From contig DXIH01000190.1 of NCBI GenBank assembly GCA_019112965.1, positions 1-39,154 of the forward strand: DNA of 39,154 bases. The letters run 5' to 3'. The stretch is from Candidatus Sphingomonas excrementigallinarum. GTDB taxonomy: Bacteria > Pseudomonadota > Alphaproteobacteria > Sphingomonadales > Sphingomonadaceae. Every line of letters starts with the position of its first letter. Position 1 is the first letter of the stretch. Positions 24,220 through 31,883 of this stretch are shown here, piece after piece. The notes below the pieces were generated by a model. That model was not told where the DNA came from. It saw only the letters and a list, made by a program, of their open reading frames with translations, and did not search any database. Made by a program: the position numbers and the translations under genes.

Positions 24220-24822
24220 TTAACCGATCTTCGGCACATTGATGCCGTTGGTCAGGTGCACGACGCCGTTCGTCGCATCGACATCGGCCTTGTCGACATA
24301 GGCCTTCTGGCCGTTCACATCGGTCAGCATGATGTTGCCATTGGGGCCGAGTTGCGCCGTCAGCGGCTGGCCTGCCAGCGTGGTCAGCGTCGCGGTGCCG
24401 TTCCCGGCTGCGATCTGCGCCTTCAGCTGCTCGGCGGTCAGCTTGCCGGGTACCACATGATATTTCAGGATGGTCGCCAACGTGGCCTTGGCCTCCGGCT
24501 TGCTCAGCGTGTCGAGCGCGCCCGGGGGCATCCGGCTGAACGCTTCGTTGCTGGGCGCGAAGACGGTGAAGGGGCCAGGGCCGGACAGGTCGGCGGTCAG
24601 CCCAGCCGTCGCGACGAGCTTGGCCAGCGTGCTGCGATCCGGGGTGGCGGCGAGGATCTGGACGATGTTGCCGGTGGCAACCGGGGTTGCAGTCGCGGGC
24701 GCGGCCGGGGCTGCGGGCGCCGTCTGTGCGGGGGCGGGTTGCATCGGCGCGGTCTGCGCGATGGCGGCACCTGCGCCGGTCAGGGCGGTGGCGGACAGAA
24801 GGATGGCAAAGGTCTTCAACAT
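24220..24822 (-). CDS. Secreted fasciclin (FAS1)-domain protein
   Basis: A 200-residue exported protein. A signal peptide (MLKTFAILLSATALTGAGAAIAQ) is followed by a Pro/Ala/Thr-rich linker of about 25 residues and one FAS1 domain. Both FAS1 motifs are seen: GPGPFTVFAPSNEAFSRMP (H1) and the YHVVPGKLT region (H2), ending in NGVVHLTNGINVPKIG. FAS1 domains mediate adhesion or act in cell-surface interactions; the ligand here is unknown. The ATG at 24822 is preferred because GGAG lies ten bases upstream; the ATG at 24831 sits too close to that site. Downstream partner of a second FAS1 gene, 114 bases apart. Confidence 0.9.
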   Translation of the reverse strand: MLKTFAILLSATALTGAGAAIAQTAPMQPAPAQTAPAAPAAPATATPVATGNIVQILAATPDRSTLAKLVATAGLTADLSGPGPFTVFAPSNEAFSRMPPGALDTLSKPEAKATLATILKYHVVPGKLTAEQLKAQIAAGNGTATLTTLAGQPLTAQLGPNGNIMLTDVNGQKAYVDKADVDATNGVVHLTNGINVPKIG

Positions 24823-24936
24823 GAAAGGCATACTCCCGTTCTTCTGGCGGCGGAGCGGGGTCGCGTCGCGCCGCATGGTGAAGGGCAGGTCGACCGTTCC
24901 TGACACGAAACGGCCGTCCCATCGGGAGTAACGCAC

Positions 24937-25554
24937 TTAATCCAGTTTGGGTACCAAAACACCGTTGACGATGTGAATGACACCGTTCGCCTGAGGCATG
25001 TCACCCGCCTCGATATAGCTCTTGTTTCCACCGCTGTCGGTCAGCGTGATGACCGACTGGGTCATGCTGACGGTCAGCCATTCGCCTTGCACCGTCAGCA
25101 GCTTTGCGGTGCCGCCGCCCGCCGCGATCTTTTCCTGAAGATCGGCGATGCCGACAATGCCCGGCACCATGTGGAAGCGGATCAGCTTGACCAGCGAATC
25201 GCGGTTGGCGGGCTGGAGCAGCTCTTCCTGCACACCGGGGGCCAATCGGGCAAAGGCCTCGTTGGAGGGGGCAAACAGGGTATAGGGTCCGGGGCCTGCC
25301 AGCGTTGTTGCCAGGCCCGCCGCGCGGATCGCTGCGACCAGCGAGGACAGCGACGGCGTCGCGGTGGCGTTGTCCAGGATCGTCCGTGTTGGTACCATTG
25401 GCTGATCGGGCTGCGGCGCGGGCATCGTGACCGCAGGCGTGCTGGATGGAGCGGCAGGTGCCTCGCGCAGATTTCGTCCGCCTCCGCACGCGCTCAATCC
25501 GATCATGGCAATGAGCGGCAGAGCGGGGATCAGCCGCCGAGCATTATGGGTCAT
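24937..25554 (-). CDS. Fasciclin (FAS1)-domain lipoprotein
   Basis: A 205-residue predicted lipoprotein with the lipobox IGLSAC (Cys23) and a Pro-rich linker before one FAS1 domain (GPGPYTLFAPSNEAFARLAP, then RFHMVPGIVG, ending in NGVIHIVNGVLVPKLD). It is a diverged paralogue of the gene immediately downstream, but this copy is lipid-anchored where the other looks freely secreted. The two probably arose by tandem duplication and may form a surface-bound and a soluble pair. Its start is 39 bases downstream of the oxyR stop on the same strand. Confidence 0.9.
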   Translation of the reverse strand: MTHNARRLIPALPLIAMIGLSACGGGRNLREAPAAPSSTPAVTMPAPQPDQPMVPTRTILDNATATPSLSSLVAAIRAAGLATTLAGPGPYTLFAPSNEAFARLAPGVQEELLQPANRDSLVKLIRFHMVPGIVGIADLQEKIAAGGGTAKLLTVQGEWLTVSMTQSVITLTDSGGNKSYIEAGDMPQANGVIHIVNGVLVPKLD

Positions 25555-25593
25555 GGACGAAATCTCCTGAGGGTGGGATGAAATCGGAAGGGG

Positions 25594-26496
25594 TCAGGCC
25601 GCCTCGGCCAGAACTTGCGCGAGCAGGCGAAAATCCTTCTCGCGCGGGCTGGCGCGACGCCAGACGAGCGCGATCTTGCGCATCGCATTCTCGGCATCGA
25701 GCGGACGGGCGGTGATCTGGGTATTGTCCAATATGCCGGAACGAAGGGCCATCTCCGGCAGCATCGTCATGCCCAGCCCGTTATCGACCATCTGCACGAT
25801 CGTGTGGAGCGACGTGCCCAGCATGGTCGCCTCGGCGCGCAGTTCGGGCCGGTTGCAGGCGGCCAGCGCATGGTCCTTCAGGCAATGCCCGTCCTCGAGA
25901 AGCAGCAAGCGGGCTTCATCGATTGCCGACGCCGGAATGGCCGCGGGCGGCGTCAGGTCCTCGTCGGTCGGGAAGGCGACGAACAGCCGGTCGTCGAACA
26001 ACGGCTCGGCCGTCACCTCTCCGCAGGCATAGGGAAGCGCGAGCAGCACGCAATCGGTGCGCCCATTATGCAGCCGCTCGCACGCCGGGCCGCTCGGCTC
26101 CTCGCGCAGGAACAGCTTCAGGTCGGGATAGTCGCGGCGCAGGCGCGGCAGGATGCGGGGCAGCATGAACGGCGCGATCGTCGGGATCACCGACATCCGC
26201 ATTTCGCCGGACAAGGGGCGCCCGGCGGCGCGGGCCATGTCGCCCAGTTCGTCCGCCTCGCGCAGGACGCGGCGCGCCTTGTCGGCGATACGCTCGCCCA
26301 ACGGCGTGAAGCGCACGACCCGGCGGGTCCGCTCGACCAGCGTCACGCCGATCAGCGTTTCCAGTTCGCGCAGGCCCGCCGACAGGGTGGACTGGGTAAC
26401 GAAACACGCATCGGCCGCCCGGCCGAAATGGCCATGGTCCTGCAAGGCCACCAGATATTGTAACTGTTTCAGGGTCGGTAGGTAGGTCGCGGCCAT
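25594..26496 (-). CDS. oxyR: Hydrogen-peroxide sensing LysR regulator OxyR
   Basis: A 300-residue LysR-type regulator. The N-terminal helix-turn-helix (LVALQDHGHFGRAADACFVTQSTLSAGLRELE) is followed by the effector domain. The redox pair is present with the OxyR spacing: Cys205 and Cys214 in LLEDGHCLKDHALAAC, matching Cys199/Cys208 of E. coli. The start at 26496 (MAATYLPTLKQLQY) fits the family; the longer frame adds 21 unconserved residues. It is divergent from ahpC-ahpD, its expected target. Confidence 0.95.
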   Translation of the reverse strand: MAATYLPTLKQLQYLVALQDHGHFGRAADACFVTQSTLSAGLRELETLIGVTLVERTRRVVRFTPLGERIADKARRVLREADELGDMARAAGRPLSGEMRMSVIPTIAPFMLPRILPRLRRDYPDLKLFLREEPSGPACERLHNGRTDCVLLALPYACGEVTAEPLFDDRLFVAFPTDEDLTPPAAIPASAIDEARLLLLEDGHCLKDHALAACNRPELRAEATMLGTSLHTIVQMVDNGLGMTMLPEMALRSGILDNTQITARPLDAENAMRKIALVWRRASPREKDFRLLAQVLAEAA

Positions 26497-26649
26497 TGAT
26501 CGTCTCAGTCGATTGCGATGTGACAAATAGCTTGTTGGATCAAAGGCGCCAGTCCCCATATCCGTCGCGACAACGAATACAGGCGGACCACCGTCGACGT
26601 TGCGAGAGGATGGCTGAAGCCCGATTTTTCAGAATGGAGGCTCATTGCC
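26497..26649. promoter_or_regulatory. oxyR/ahpC divergent promoter region
   Basis: A 153-base gap that must hold both promoters and, by function, OxyR sites. ATAG at 26527-26530 followed seven bases later by GATC (26538-26541) is only a partial match to the ATAG-N7-CTAT repeat, so I do not assign a precise operator. A GGAGG ribosome site ends six bases before the stretch leading into the ahpC start. Confidence 0.4.
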
Positions 26650-27195
26650 ATGTTGACCGTTGGAGACAAGCTCCCCGCATTCACCGTTCCCGTCCAGCAG
26701 GGCACCAACGCGCTGCCCGCCGGCGAGACGATCAGCGACACCTCCTATGAGGGCAAGTGGAAGGTCCTGTTCTACTGGCCCAAGGACTTCACGTTCGTGT
26801 GCCCGACCGAGATCGTCGGCTATTCCGAGCTGAAGGGTGATTTCGAGGACCGCGACGCCGTGCTGATCGGCGCGTCGACCGACACCGCGCATGTCCACCT
26901 GGCATGGCGCAAGTCGGACCCGGATCTGGCGGCGGCCGATTTCCCTTGGATCGCCGACAATGGCCGCGTCCTGGCCGACGCGCTGGGCATCGTCGACAAG
27001 AATGAGCATGTCGCCTACCGCGCGACCTTCATCATCGATCCCGACAATGTCATCCAGCACGTCATGATCAACGGCCTGAACGTCGGCCGCAACCCGGCCG
27101 AGACGCTGCGTGTCCTCGACGCGCTGCAGACCGACGAACTGTGCCCGTGCAACTGGAACAAGGGCGACGACGTCCTCCAGCTCGCGGCCGAATAA
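26650..27195 (+). CDS. ahpC: Alkyl hydroperoxide reductase AhpC (peroxiredoxin)
   Basis: A 181-residue two-cysteine peroxiredoxin that reduces H2O2, organic peroxides and peroxynitrite in the cytoplasm. The peroxidatic Cys51 lies in DFTFVCPTE, and Cys165 and Cys167 form the C-terminal CPCNW motif. Three cysteines in this arrangement characterise the mycobacterial-type AhpC that is recycled by AhpD instead of AhpF. ahpD follows 122 bases later, in agreement. Start at 26650 has a strong GGAGG upstream. Divergent oxyR implies peroxide induction. Confidence 0.95.
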   Translation: MLTVGDKLPAFTVPVQQGTNALPAGETISDTSYEGKWKVLFYWPKDFTFVCPTEIVGYSELKGDFEDRDAVLIGASTDTAHVHLAWRKSDPDLAAADFPWIADNGRVLADALGIVDKNEHVAYRATFIIDPDNVIQHVMINGLNVGRNPAETLRVLDALQTDELCPCNWNKGDDVLQLAAE

Positions 27196-27202
27196 TCCTG
27201 TC

Positions 27203-27228
27203 GTCCGGGGGCGATGACGTCCCCGGAC
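27203..27228 (+). other. Hairpin between ahpC and ahpD
   Basis: GTCCGGGG (27203-27210) and CCCCGGAC (27221-27228) form a perfect eight-base stem with a ten-base loop, starting seven bases after the ahpC stop. No T-run follows. It could stabilise the ahpC message or partly terminate transcription, giving more AhpC than AhpD. Confidence 0.5.
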
Positions 27229-27317
27229 CTACCATTCCCGACGCCCCGGCGAGGGTTGCTGGTCCATGGCGGATCGGCGGCCCGGACTGGGGCGTCGTTT
27301 ATCCGGAGCATACCCCC

Positions 27318-27839
27318 ATGTCTCTCAAGGAATTTGCCGGGCAGCTGCCCGATTTCGCTAAGGACATCCGCCTGAACGTTGGCTCGCTGCTGAACGAGCC
27401 GGTGCTGAACGATCAGCGCAAGTATGGCCTGCTGCTCGCCTGCGCGCATGGTACCGGGCACAAGCCGCTGGTCGATGCTGCCGAGGCGGAATGCGCGCCC
27501 AAGCTGTCCCCCGAAGCCGCCAATGCGGCGCGCGCGGCGGCGGCGGTAATGGCGATGAACAACGTCTATTACCGCTTCACCCACCTGGCGGGGAACCAGG
27601 AATATCGCAACATGCCCGCCAAGCTGCGCATGAACGTAATCGGCGCACCGGGCATCGACAAGATCGATTTCGAGCTGTTCAGCCTGGCCGTGTCGGCGAT
27701 CAACGGCTGCGGCATGTGCATCGATGCGCATGAGGCGGTGCTGAAAAAGGCCGGTGCCTCGGCCGAGATCATCCAGACGGCGGTTCGTATCGCGGCAGTC
27801 ATGCAGGCCGTGGCCACCGTTCACTCGGCGATCGCGTAA
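27318..27839 (+). CDS. ahpD: Alkylhydroperoxidase AhpD
   Basis: A 173-residue helical protein that acts as the disulfide reductant of AhpC and has weak peroxidase activity. The catalytic set is complete: Glu119, Cys131, Cys134 and His138 in NGCGMCIDAHE, as in the mycobacterial enzyme (Glu118, Cys130, Cys133, His137). The ATG at 27318 begins MSLKEFAGQLPDFAKDIRLN, the usual AhpD start; the longer frame runs back through the intergenic hairpin. Second gene of the ahpCD unit. Confidence 0.95.
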   Translation: MSLKEFAGQLPDFAKDIRLNVGSLLNEPVLNDQRKYGLLLACAHGTGHKPLVDAAEAECAPKLSPEAANAARAAAAVMAMNNVYYRFTHLAGNQEYRNMPAKLRMNVIGAPGIDKIDFELFSLAVSAINGCGMCIDAHEAVLKKAGASAEIIQTAVRIAAVMQAVATVHSAIA

Positions 27840-27845
27840 CAAACA

Positions 27846-27972
27846 TCCTCCCCGGCACGGGGAGGGGGACCATGCGCAGCATGGTGGAGGGGGCTTGCGG
27901 CCAAGGACGTCCCTTGTGGAAGCCCCCCTCCGTTAGTCCTGCGGACTGCCACCTCCCCTTGCAGGGGAGGAG
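27846..27972. repeat. GC-rich symmetrical multi-hairpin intergenic repeat
   Basis: A 127-base element between ahpD and the convergent tauE gene. Its ends, TCCTCCCC and GGGGAGGA, are inverted copies. From left to right it contains hairpin CCTCCCCG/CGGGGAGG (27847-27865), hairpin CCATGC/GCATGG (27870-27884), one arm GGAGGGGGCTT (27886-27896), a central hairpin CAAGG/CCTTG (27902-27916), the matching arm AAGCCCCCCTCC (27920-27931), hairpin AGTCC/GGACT (27935-27947) and hairpin CCTCCCC/GGGGAGG (27952-27970). The layout is a near-symmetrical cloverleaf. It resembles dispersed intergenic repeats I recall from sphingomonad genomes; copy number cannot be checked here. Confidence 0.8.
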
Positions 27973-27974
27973 CC

Positions 27975-28739
27975 TCAGCCTTTGATGGCCTGATACAGTC
28001 CCCAGAGACTGGTCAGCGTCAGGATGATCCCGACCAGCGTCAGCAGGGTCCGCGCCGGAACCCGCTTCGCCAGCATGGCCCCGAACGGCGCCGCGAAGAT
28101 GCCGCCGATCAGCAGCCCGACCGTCGCCATGGTGAAGGCACCCCAACCCAGCTGGGTAATGAAGGTCGCCGAGATGGTCGCGGTCAGGAAGAACTCGGCT
28201 GTATTGACCGTCCCGATCGTCGTGCGCGGCGCTGCGCCTTGGGCGAGGAGGTTGGACGTCACGACCGGCCCCCAGCCTCCGCCGCCCGCTGCATCGAGAA
28301 AACCGCCTATGAAGCCGAGCGGCTCGACCACCTTCGGCTCGCGCGTTGCCGCCTTGTGTCGCCAGGCGCGGATCAGCAGGTAGAGGCCGATGCCGGTCAG
28401 ATAGGCGAGGATGAACGGCTTCACCACGGCCGCATCGATATTCGACAGGACATAGGCGCCCAGCGCCCCGCCGATCACGCCGGGGATCATCAGCCGCAGG
28501 AAAAGCCGCCAGTTGACGTTGCGATGGACCGCATGGCTGATTCCCGAAACGGCGGTCGTGAAGGTTTCGACACTATGCACTCCCGCCGAGGCTGCGGCGG
28601 GCGGTACGCCCAGGCTGATGAGCAGCGTGTTGGAGATCACCCCGAAGGCCATGCCCAGCGCGCCGTCGACGACTTGCGCGGCAAAGCCCACGGCGACGAA
28701 CGGCAGGATGTGGATCAGTTCGCTGCTGGTCGGGTCCAT
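27975..28739 (-). CDS. TauE/SafE-family sulfite/sulfoacetate exporter-like membrane protein
   Basis: A 254-residue inner-membrane protein with about eight membrane segments and the two repeated family motifs: FAAQVVDGALGMAFGVISNTLL near the N-terminus and GGFLDAAGGGGWGPVVTSNLLAQG in the second half. Family members export sulfite or sulfonates, or transport other organic anions. Two start codons are adjacent (28742 and 28739); the second gives a five-base gap to AGGAG and is chosen. It is divergent from a serine acetyltransferase gene, which supports a link to sulfur or cysteine metabolism; the substrate is inferred. Confidence 0.87.
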   Translation of the reverse strand: MDPTSSELIHILPFVAVGFAAQVVDGALGMAFGVISNTLLISLGVPPAAASAGVHSVETFTTAVSGISHAVHRNVNWRLFLRLMIPGVIGGALGAYVLSNIDAAVVKPFILAYLTGIGLYLLIRAWRHKAATREPKVVEPLGFIGGFLDAAGGGGWGPVVTSNLLAQGAAPRTTIGTVNTAEFFLTATISATFITQLGWGAFTMATVGLLIGGIFAAPFGAMLAKRVPARTLLTLVGIILTLTSLWGLYQAIKG

Positions 28740-28904
28740 CATGTCTCCTGTGCCTTGTGACCGACGGCCATGCCGCTTTGCAGGCAACGCTGCAACCGCG
28801 ATAGAGTTTGCCTGTCCCCAAGCGAGGGTTGCGCAATCGGGGGTCGATCTGGATTTCGGCCAAGCCTATGCCTAAATGCGCATATCGCACCTGGGGACAT
28901 GCTC

Positions 28905-29588
28905 ATGCCGAGCCGATTGGCCGCTTATCTTGATTCGATCCGGGCCCGTGACCCCGCACCGCATTCGCGGGCCGAGATCCTGCTGTATCCCGGCGTCTGG
29001 GCGCTGGCCGGGCATCGGGTTGCGCATCGGCTGTACAAGTCGCGAGCCTTCTTCCTGGCGCGGCTGGTCAATCACTTCACGCGCTTCCTGACGGCGATCG
29101 ACATCCATCCCGGCGCCACGATTGGGCGCAACTTCTTCATCGACCACGGCTTTGTCGTGATCGGCGAGACGGCCGAGATCGGCGACGATGTCACCATTTA
29201 CCAGTGCGTGACGCTGGGTGGTACCAGCCCGGACAATGGGGTCGCCGGCAAGCGGCATCCGACTTTGATGGACGGGGCGATCGTCGGATCGGGCGCGCAG
29301 GTGCTGGGGCCGATTACGGTGGGTCCGCGCGCCCGTGTCGGCGCGAATGCCGTCGTGACGCGTGACGTGCCGGAAGGTGCGGTCATGGTCGGCATTCCGG
29401 CGCGTCCCACCATGGTCGAGGGCGGGGCGGCTCCCGAGCCGCGATTCGTCCCCTATGGTACGCCCTGTTCCGAGATGTTTGATCCGCAGACCCAGAAGAT
29501 CGAGATGCTCCGCTGCGAGCTGGAGACGATGCGGCGACGGCTGGACGCAGCGCTGGCCGAGCGGGGCGACGAGCGCGACCGCGCCTGA
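28905..29588 (+). CDS. cysE: Serine O-acetyltransferase
   Basis: A 227-residue cytoplasmic enzyme that makes O-acetylserine from serine and acetyl-CoA, the first step of cysteine synthesis. A helical N-terminal domain (EILLYPGVWALAGHRVAHRLYKS) precedes the left-handed beta-helix of hexapeptide repeats (IHPGATIGRNFFIDHGFVVIGETAEIGDDVTIYQ and VLGPITVGPRARVGANAVVT). The catalytic Asp-His pair lies in FFIDHG. It is of the short form (EpsC/NifP length). The C-terminus is a charged coiled-coil tail (KIEMLRCELETMRRRLDAALAE). The start at 28905 has GGGGA seven bases upstream; the ATG at 28899 is too close to it. Stop overlaps the next start by one base. Confidence 0.92.
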   Translation: MPSRLAAYLDSIRARDPAPHSRAEILLYPGVWALAGHRVAHRLYKSRAFFLARLVNHFTRFLTAIDIHPGATIGRNFFIDHGFVVIGETAEIGDDVTIYQCVTLGGTSPDNGVAGKRHPTLMDGAIVGSGAQVLGPITVGPRARVGANAVVTRDVPEGAVMVGIPARPTMVEGGAAPEPRFVPYGTPCSEMFDPQTQKIEMLRCELETMRRRLDAALAERGDERDRA

Positions 29589-29920
29589 TGGGGATCGTAC
29601 CCTTTCCCAAGGTGGCGGGACAGGTAGGGTTCGACCGCGCCGAGCTGACCCGCATCCTCGATCTTTATGGCCGGATGGTCGCGGCGGGCCATTGGCGCGA
29701 CTATGCGATGGACATGGGGCGTGACGCGGCGATCTTCTCCGCCTTTCGCCGTGCGGCCGAACGGCCCGAGTTCCGGATCGAGAAGCGCCCGGCGCTGCGC
29801 AACCGTCAGGGCATGTGGGCACTGATCGGCGAGGGCGGCGCGGTGTTGAAGCGCGGGCATGAATTGGGGCCGGTACTGGCCCCGGTTGAACGGCGGTTGA
29901 TGAAACTGGTCGAGGAATAA
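29588..29920 (+). CDS. DUF2794-family protein
   Basis: A 110-residue protein of the alphaproteobacterial DUF2794 family. It has no signal or membrane segment. Recognisable parts are VGFDRAELTRILDLYGRMVAAGHWRDYAMDMGRDAAIFSAFRRAAERPEFRIEK and the C-terminal HELGPVLAPVERRLMKLVEE. The function is unknown to me. The start overlaps the cysE stop (TGATG), so it is translated with cysE. Confidence 0.87.
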   Translation: MGIVPFPKVAGQVGFDRAELTRILDLYGRMVAAGHWRDYAMDMGRDAAIFSAFRRAAERPEFRIEKRPALRNRQGMWALIGEGGAVLKRGHELGPVLAPVERRLMKLVEE

Positions 29921-29933
29921 TCCTCACCTAACG

Positions 29934-29968
29934 AAAAAGCGCCGGTCCCCGTTATAGGAACCGACGCC
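29934..29968 (-). terminator. Rho-independent terminator after the small secreted protein
   Basis: On the minus strand GCGTCGGTTCC and GGGACCGGCGC (allowing G-U pairs) form an 11-base stem with a short loop, followed by TTTTT (29938-29934). It lies 26 bases past the stop of the 29994-30365 gene. It also sits 14 bases after the convergent DUF2794 stop. Confidence 0.8.
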
Positions 29969-29993
29969 ATTTCACATCCGGGTGATGGGCCGA

Positions 29994-30365
29994 TTACTTG
30001 CCGCCACGCTGACGGCACTGGTCGTACTGACCCTTTTTGCAGATCGGATAGCTCTTCAGCGGAGCCGGGGCCGGATAGGCCTGTTCGGGGCTCGGCGCCT
30101 GCTTGAAGACGATCGGCGCGCCGGGCTGCGGCGGGGCTGCCATCGGCGGCTGCGCAGGCTGATAGCCGCCTGCCGTCATCGTGCCCGCGGTCGCCGCGGC
30201 ATTGGCCTGCATCGAGCCCGAGGTGTCGGTCTGCGTCGTCGTCGTGTCCGTCTGGGTCGAAACGCCCGCCTGCATCCCCGCCTGCGCGGTGGTGTCGGTC
30301 TGGGTCTGCTGGGCCATGGCGGGCGCCGCCATCAGAGCGGTGGCGGCCAGAAAAACGAGCTTCAT
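29994..30365 (-). CDS. Small secreted protein of unknown function, Gln/Thr-repeat rich
   Basis: A 123-residue exported protein. The signal peptide MKLVFLAATALMAAPAMA is followed by repeats of the type TQTDTT (QQTQTDTTAQAGMQAGVS, then TQTDTTTTQTDTSG), an alanine/proline-rich middle, and a distinct C-terminal part KSYPICKKGQYDQCRQRGGK with two cysteines that may form a disulfide. The start at 30365 has AGGAG seven bases upstream; the longer frame is rejected. It lies downstream of phoB on the same strand. I know of no function; the repeats suggest a disordered periplasmic or surface linker. Confidence 0.75.
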   Translation of the reverse strand: MKLVFLAATALMAAPAMAQQTQTDTTAQAGMQAGVSTQTDTTTTQTDTSGSMQANAAATAGTMTAGGYQPAQPPMAAPPQPGAPIVFKQAPSPEQAYPAPAPLKSYPICKKGQYDQCRQRGGK

Positions 30366-30482
30366 GCGAATCTCCTGTTCAGAAGCGCAAGTGTGTAAGC
30401 GCGTGGGGCAGAACGCCCGTCGCCGCACTTGGCTCCCTCGTTTCGCTTGCGACCCGATCCTGACCGCCTTTTCGGACGGGCG

Positions 30483-31175
30483 TCAGCCGCCCGCGTCGAG
30501 CGAATAGCCCGCCGAGCGAACCGTGCGGATGATGTCGGGCCTGTCGCCGATATTGATCGCCTTGCGCAGGCGGCGAATGTGCACGTCGACCGTCCGGCTT
30601 TCGATATCCGAGTCATGCCCCCACACCGCATCGAGCAGCCGCTCGCGCGAGAAGACCCAGCCGGGATGCTCCAGGAAATGCTTGAGCAGGCGGAATTCGG
30701 TCGGCCCGAGCGAGACGACCTCACCCGCGCGGCGGACCTTATGGCCGACCGTATCCATCTCGATATCGGCATAGGTCAGCGCTTCACCAGCCAGCGCCGG
30801 GCGAACACGGCGTAGCACCGCGCCGACGCGGGCGACCAGTTCGCGCGGGGAGAAGGGCTTGGTGACATAATCGTCCGCGCCCGTCTCCAGGCCCCGCACC
30901 CGGTCCTCTTCCTCGCCGCGCGCGGTCAGCATGATGATCGGCACATTCGCGGTTTCGGCCGAGCGTCGCAGGCGGCGGCAGACCTCGATCCCCGAAATCC
31001 CCTCGACCATCCAGTCGAGCAGGACGATGTCGGGCGTGCTTTCGCGTGCCAGCAGCAGCGCCTCCTCGCCGTCCGGGGTATGGGTGACCTCGAAATCCTC
31101 GCGCTTGAAATGGAAGACGAGCAGTTCCGCCAGCGCGGCATCGTCTTCGACCAGCAACATCTTTACGCGTGCCAT
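30483..31175 (-). CDS. phoB: Phosphate regulon response regulator PhoB
   Basis: A 230-residue OmpR-type response regulator that activates phosphate-starvation genes by binding PHO boxes. The receiver has Asp54 (IVLLDWMVEGISG) and the conserved Thr/Lys of MLTARG and DYVTKPFS. The winged helix follows (LGPTEFRLLKHFLEHPGWVFSRERLLDAVWGHDSDIESRTVDVHIRRLRKAI). The ATG at 31175 is chosen; a longer in-frame start at 31472 lies inside phoU and gives unconserved sequence. Last gene of the phoR-pstSCAB-phoU-phoB unit, 13 bases after phoU. Confidence 0.96.
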   Translation of the reverse strand: MARVKMLLVEDDAALAELLVFHFKREDFEVTHTPDGEEALLLARESTPDIVLLDWMVEGISGIEVCRRLRRSAETANVPIIMLTARGEEEDRVRGLETGADDYVTKPFSPRELVARVGAVLRRVRPALAGEALTYADIEMDTVGHKVRRAGEVVSLGPTEFRLLKHFLEHPGWVFSRERLLDAVWGHDSDIESRTVDVHIRRLRKAINIGDRPDIIRTVRSAGYSLDAGG

Positions 31176-31188
31176 GGTGCCTGTTCCC

Positions 31189-31872
31189 TCAAGAAGGCAA
31201 GGAGCCGCTGCGGTCACGCTCGCCCATTTGCGTGCCGGTGGCGGCGAAATAGACCATCTCCGCGACGTTGGTCGCATGGTCACCGATCCGTTCGAGATTC
31301 TTGGCGATGAACAGCAGGTGCGCGACCTTTCCGATCGTCTTGGGATTCTCGACCATGTGGGTGACGAGCGTGCGGAAGATGGAATCGTAGAAATCGTCGA
31401 GCGCATTGTCGCTGTCGCGGACCCGCACCGCCGCCTCGGCATCGCGTGCGGCAAAGGCGTCGAGCACGTCATGCACCATCGCCGAAGCGATCTTGGCCAT
31501 GGCGGGCAGGATCGAGACGGGCTCGATTCGGTCCTCGCTCTCGATCATCGGTACGCGCTTGGCAATGTTCTTGGCATAGTCGCCGATGCGCTCGACGACG
31601 CTGGCGATCTTGAGGGCGGCGACCACCTCGCGCAGGTCGTTGGCCATTGGCGCCCGGAGCGCGATGGTGCGCACCGCCAGCCGCTCGACCTCCGCCTCGA
31701 TCAGGTCGATCGCCTTGTCGTCCTCGCGAACCTTGCGCGCCAGTTCCAGGTCGGAGCGTTGCAGCGCCTTGATGGCATTGGCGATCGCCTCCTCTGCCAA
31801 TCCGCCCATCTGGCTTATGAGCCCGCGCAGGCGGCCGATGTCGTTGTCAAAGGCTTTTACGGTGTGGTCCAT
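31189..31872 (-). CDS. phoU: Phosphate signalling modulator PhoU
   Basis: A 227-residue all-helical cytoplasmic protein with two PhoU three-helix repeats, each carrying the acidic metal-binding pattern (ALKIASVVERIGDYAKNIAKR and LLFIAKNLERIGDHATNVAEM). It links Pst transporter activity to PhoR and keeps the kinase off when phosphate is plentiful. It follows pstB by 11 bases and precedes phoB, the usual order. Confidence 0.96.
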   Translation of the reverse strand: MDHTVKAFDNDIGRLRGLISQMGGLAEEAIANAIKALQRSDLELARKVREDDKAIDLIEAEVERLAVRTIALRAPMANDLREVVAALKIASVVERIGDYAKNIAKRVPMIESEDRIEPVSILPAMAKIASAMVHDVLDAFAARDAEAAVRVRDSDNALDDFYDSIFRTLVTHMVENPKTIGKVAHLLFIAKNLERIGDHATNVAEMVYFAATGTQMGERDRSGSLPS

Positions 31873-31883
31873 GATCCTCGTCC

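Noticed and set aside
26527..26541. Precise OxyR operator
   Set aside because: Only one half matches the ATAG-N7-CTAT pattern; the region is reported as a promoter gap instead.
30366..30482. Terminator directly after phoB
   Set aside because: No stable stem followed by a T-run was found in this 117-base gap, so read-through into the small secreted gene is possible.
31176..31472. Extension of phoB upstream to 31472
   Set aside because: The added residues lie inside phoU in another frame and are unlike any PhoB N-terminus.
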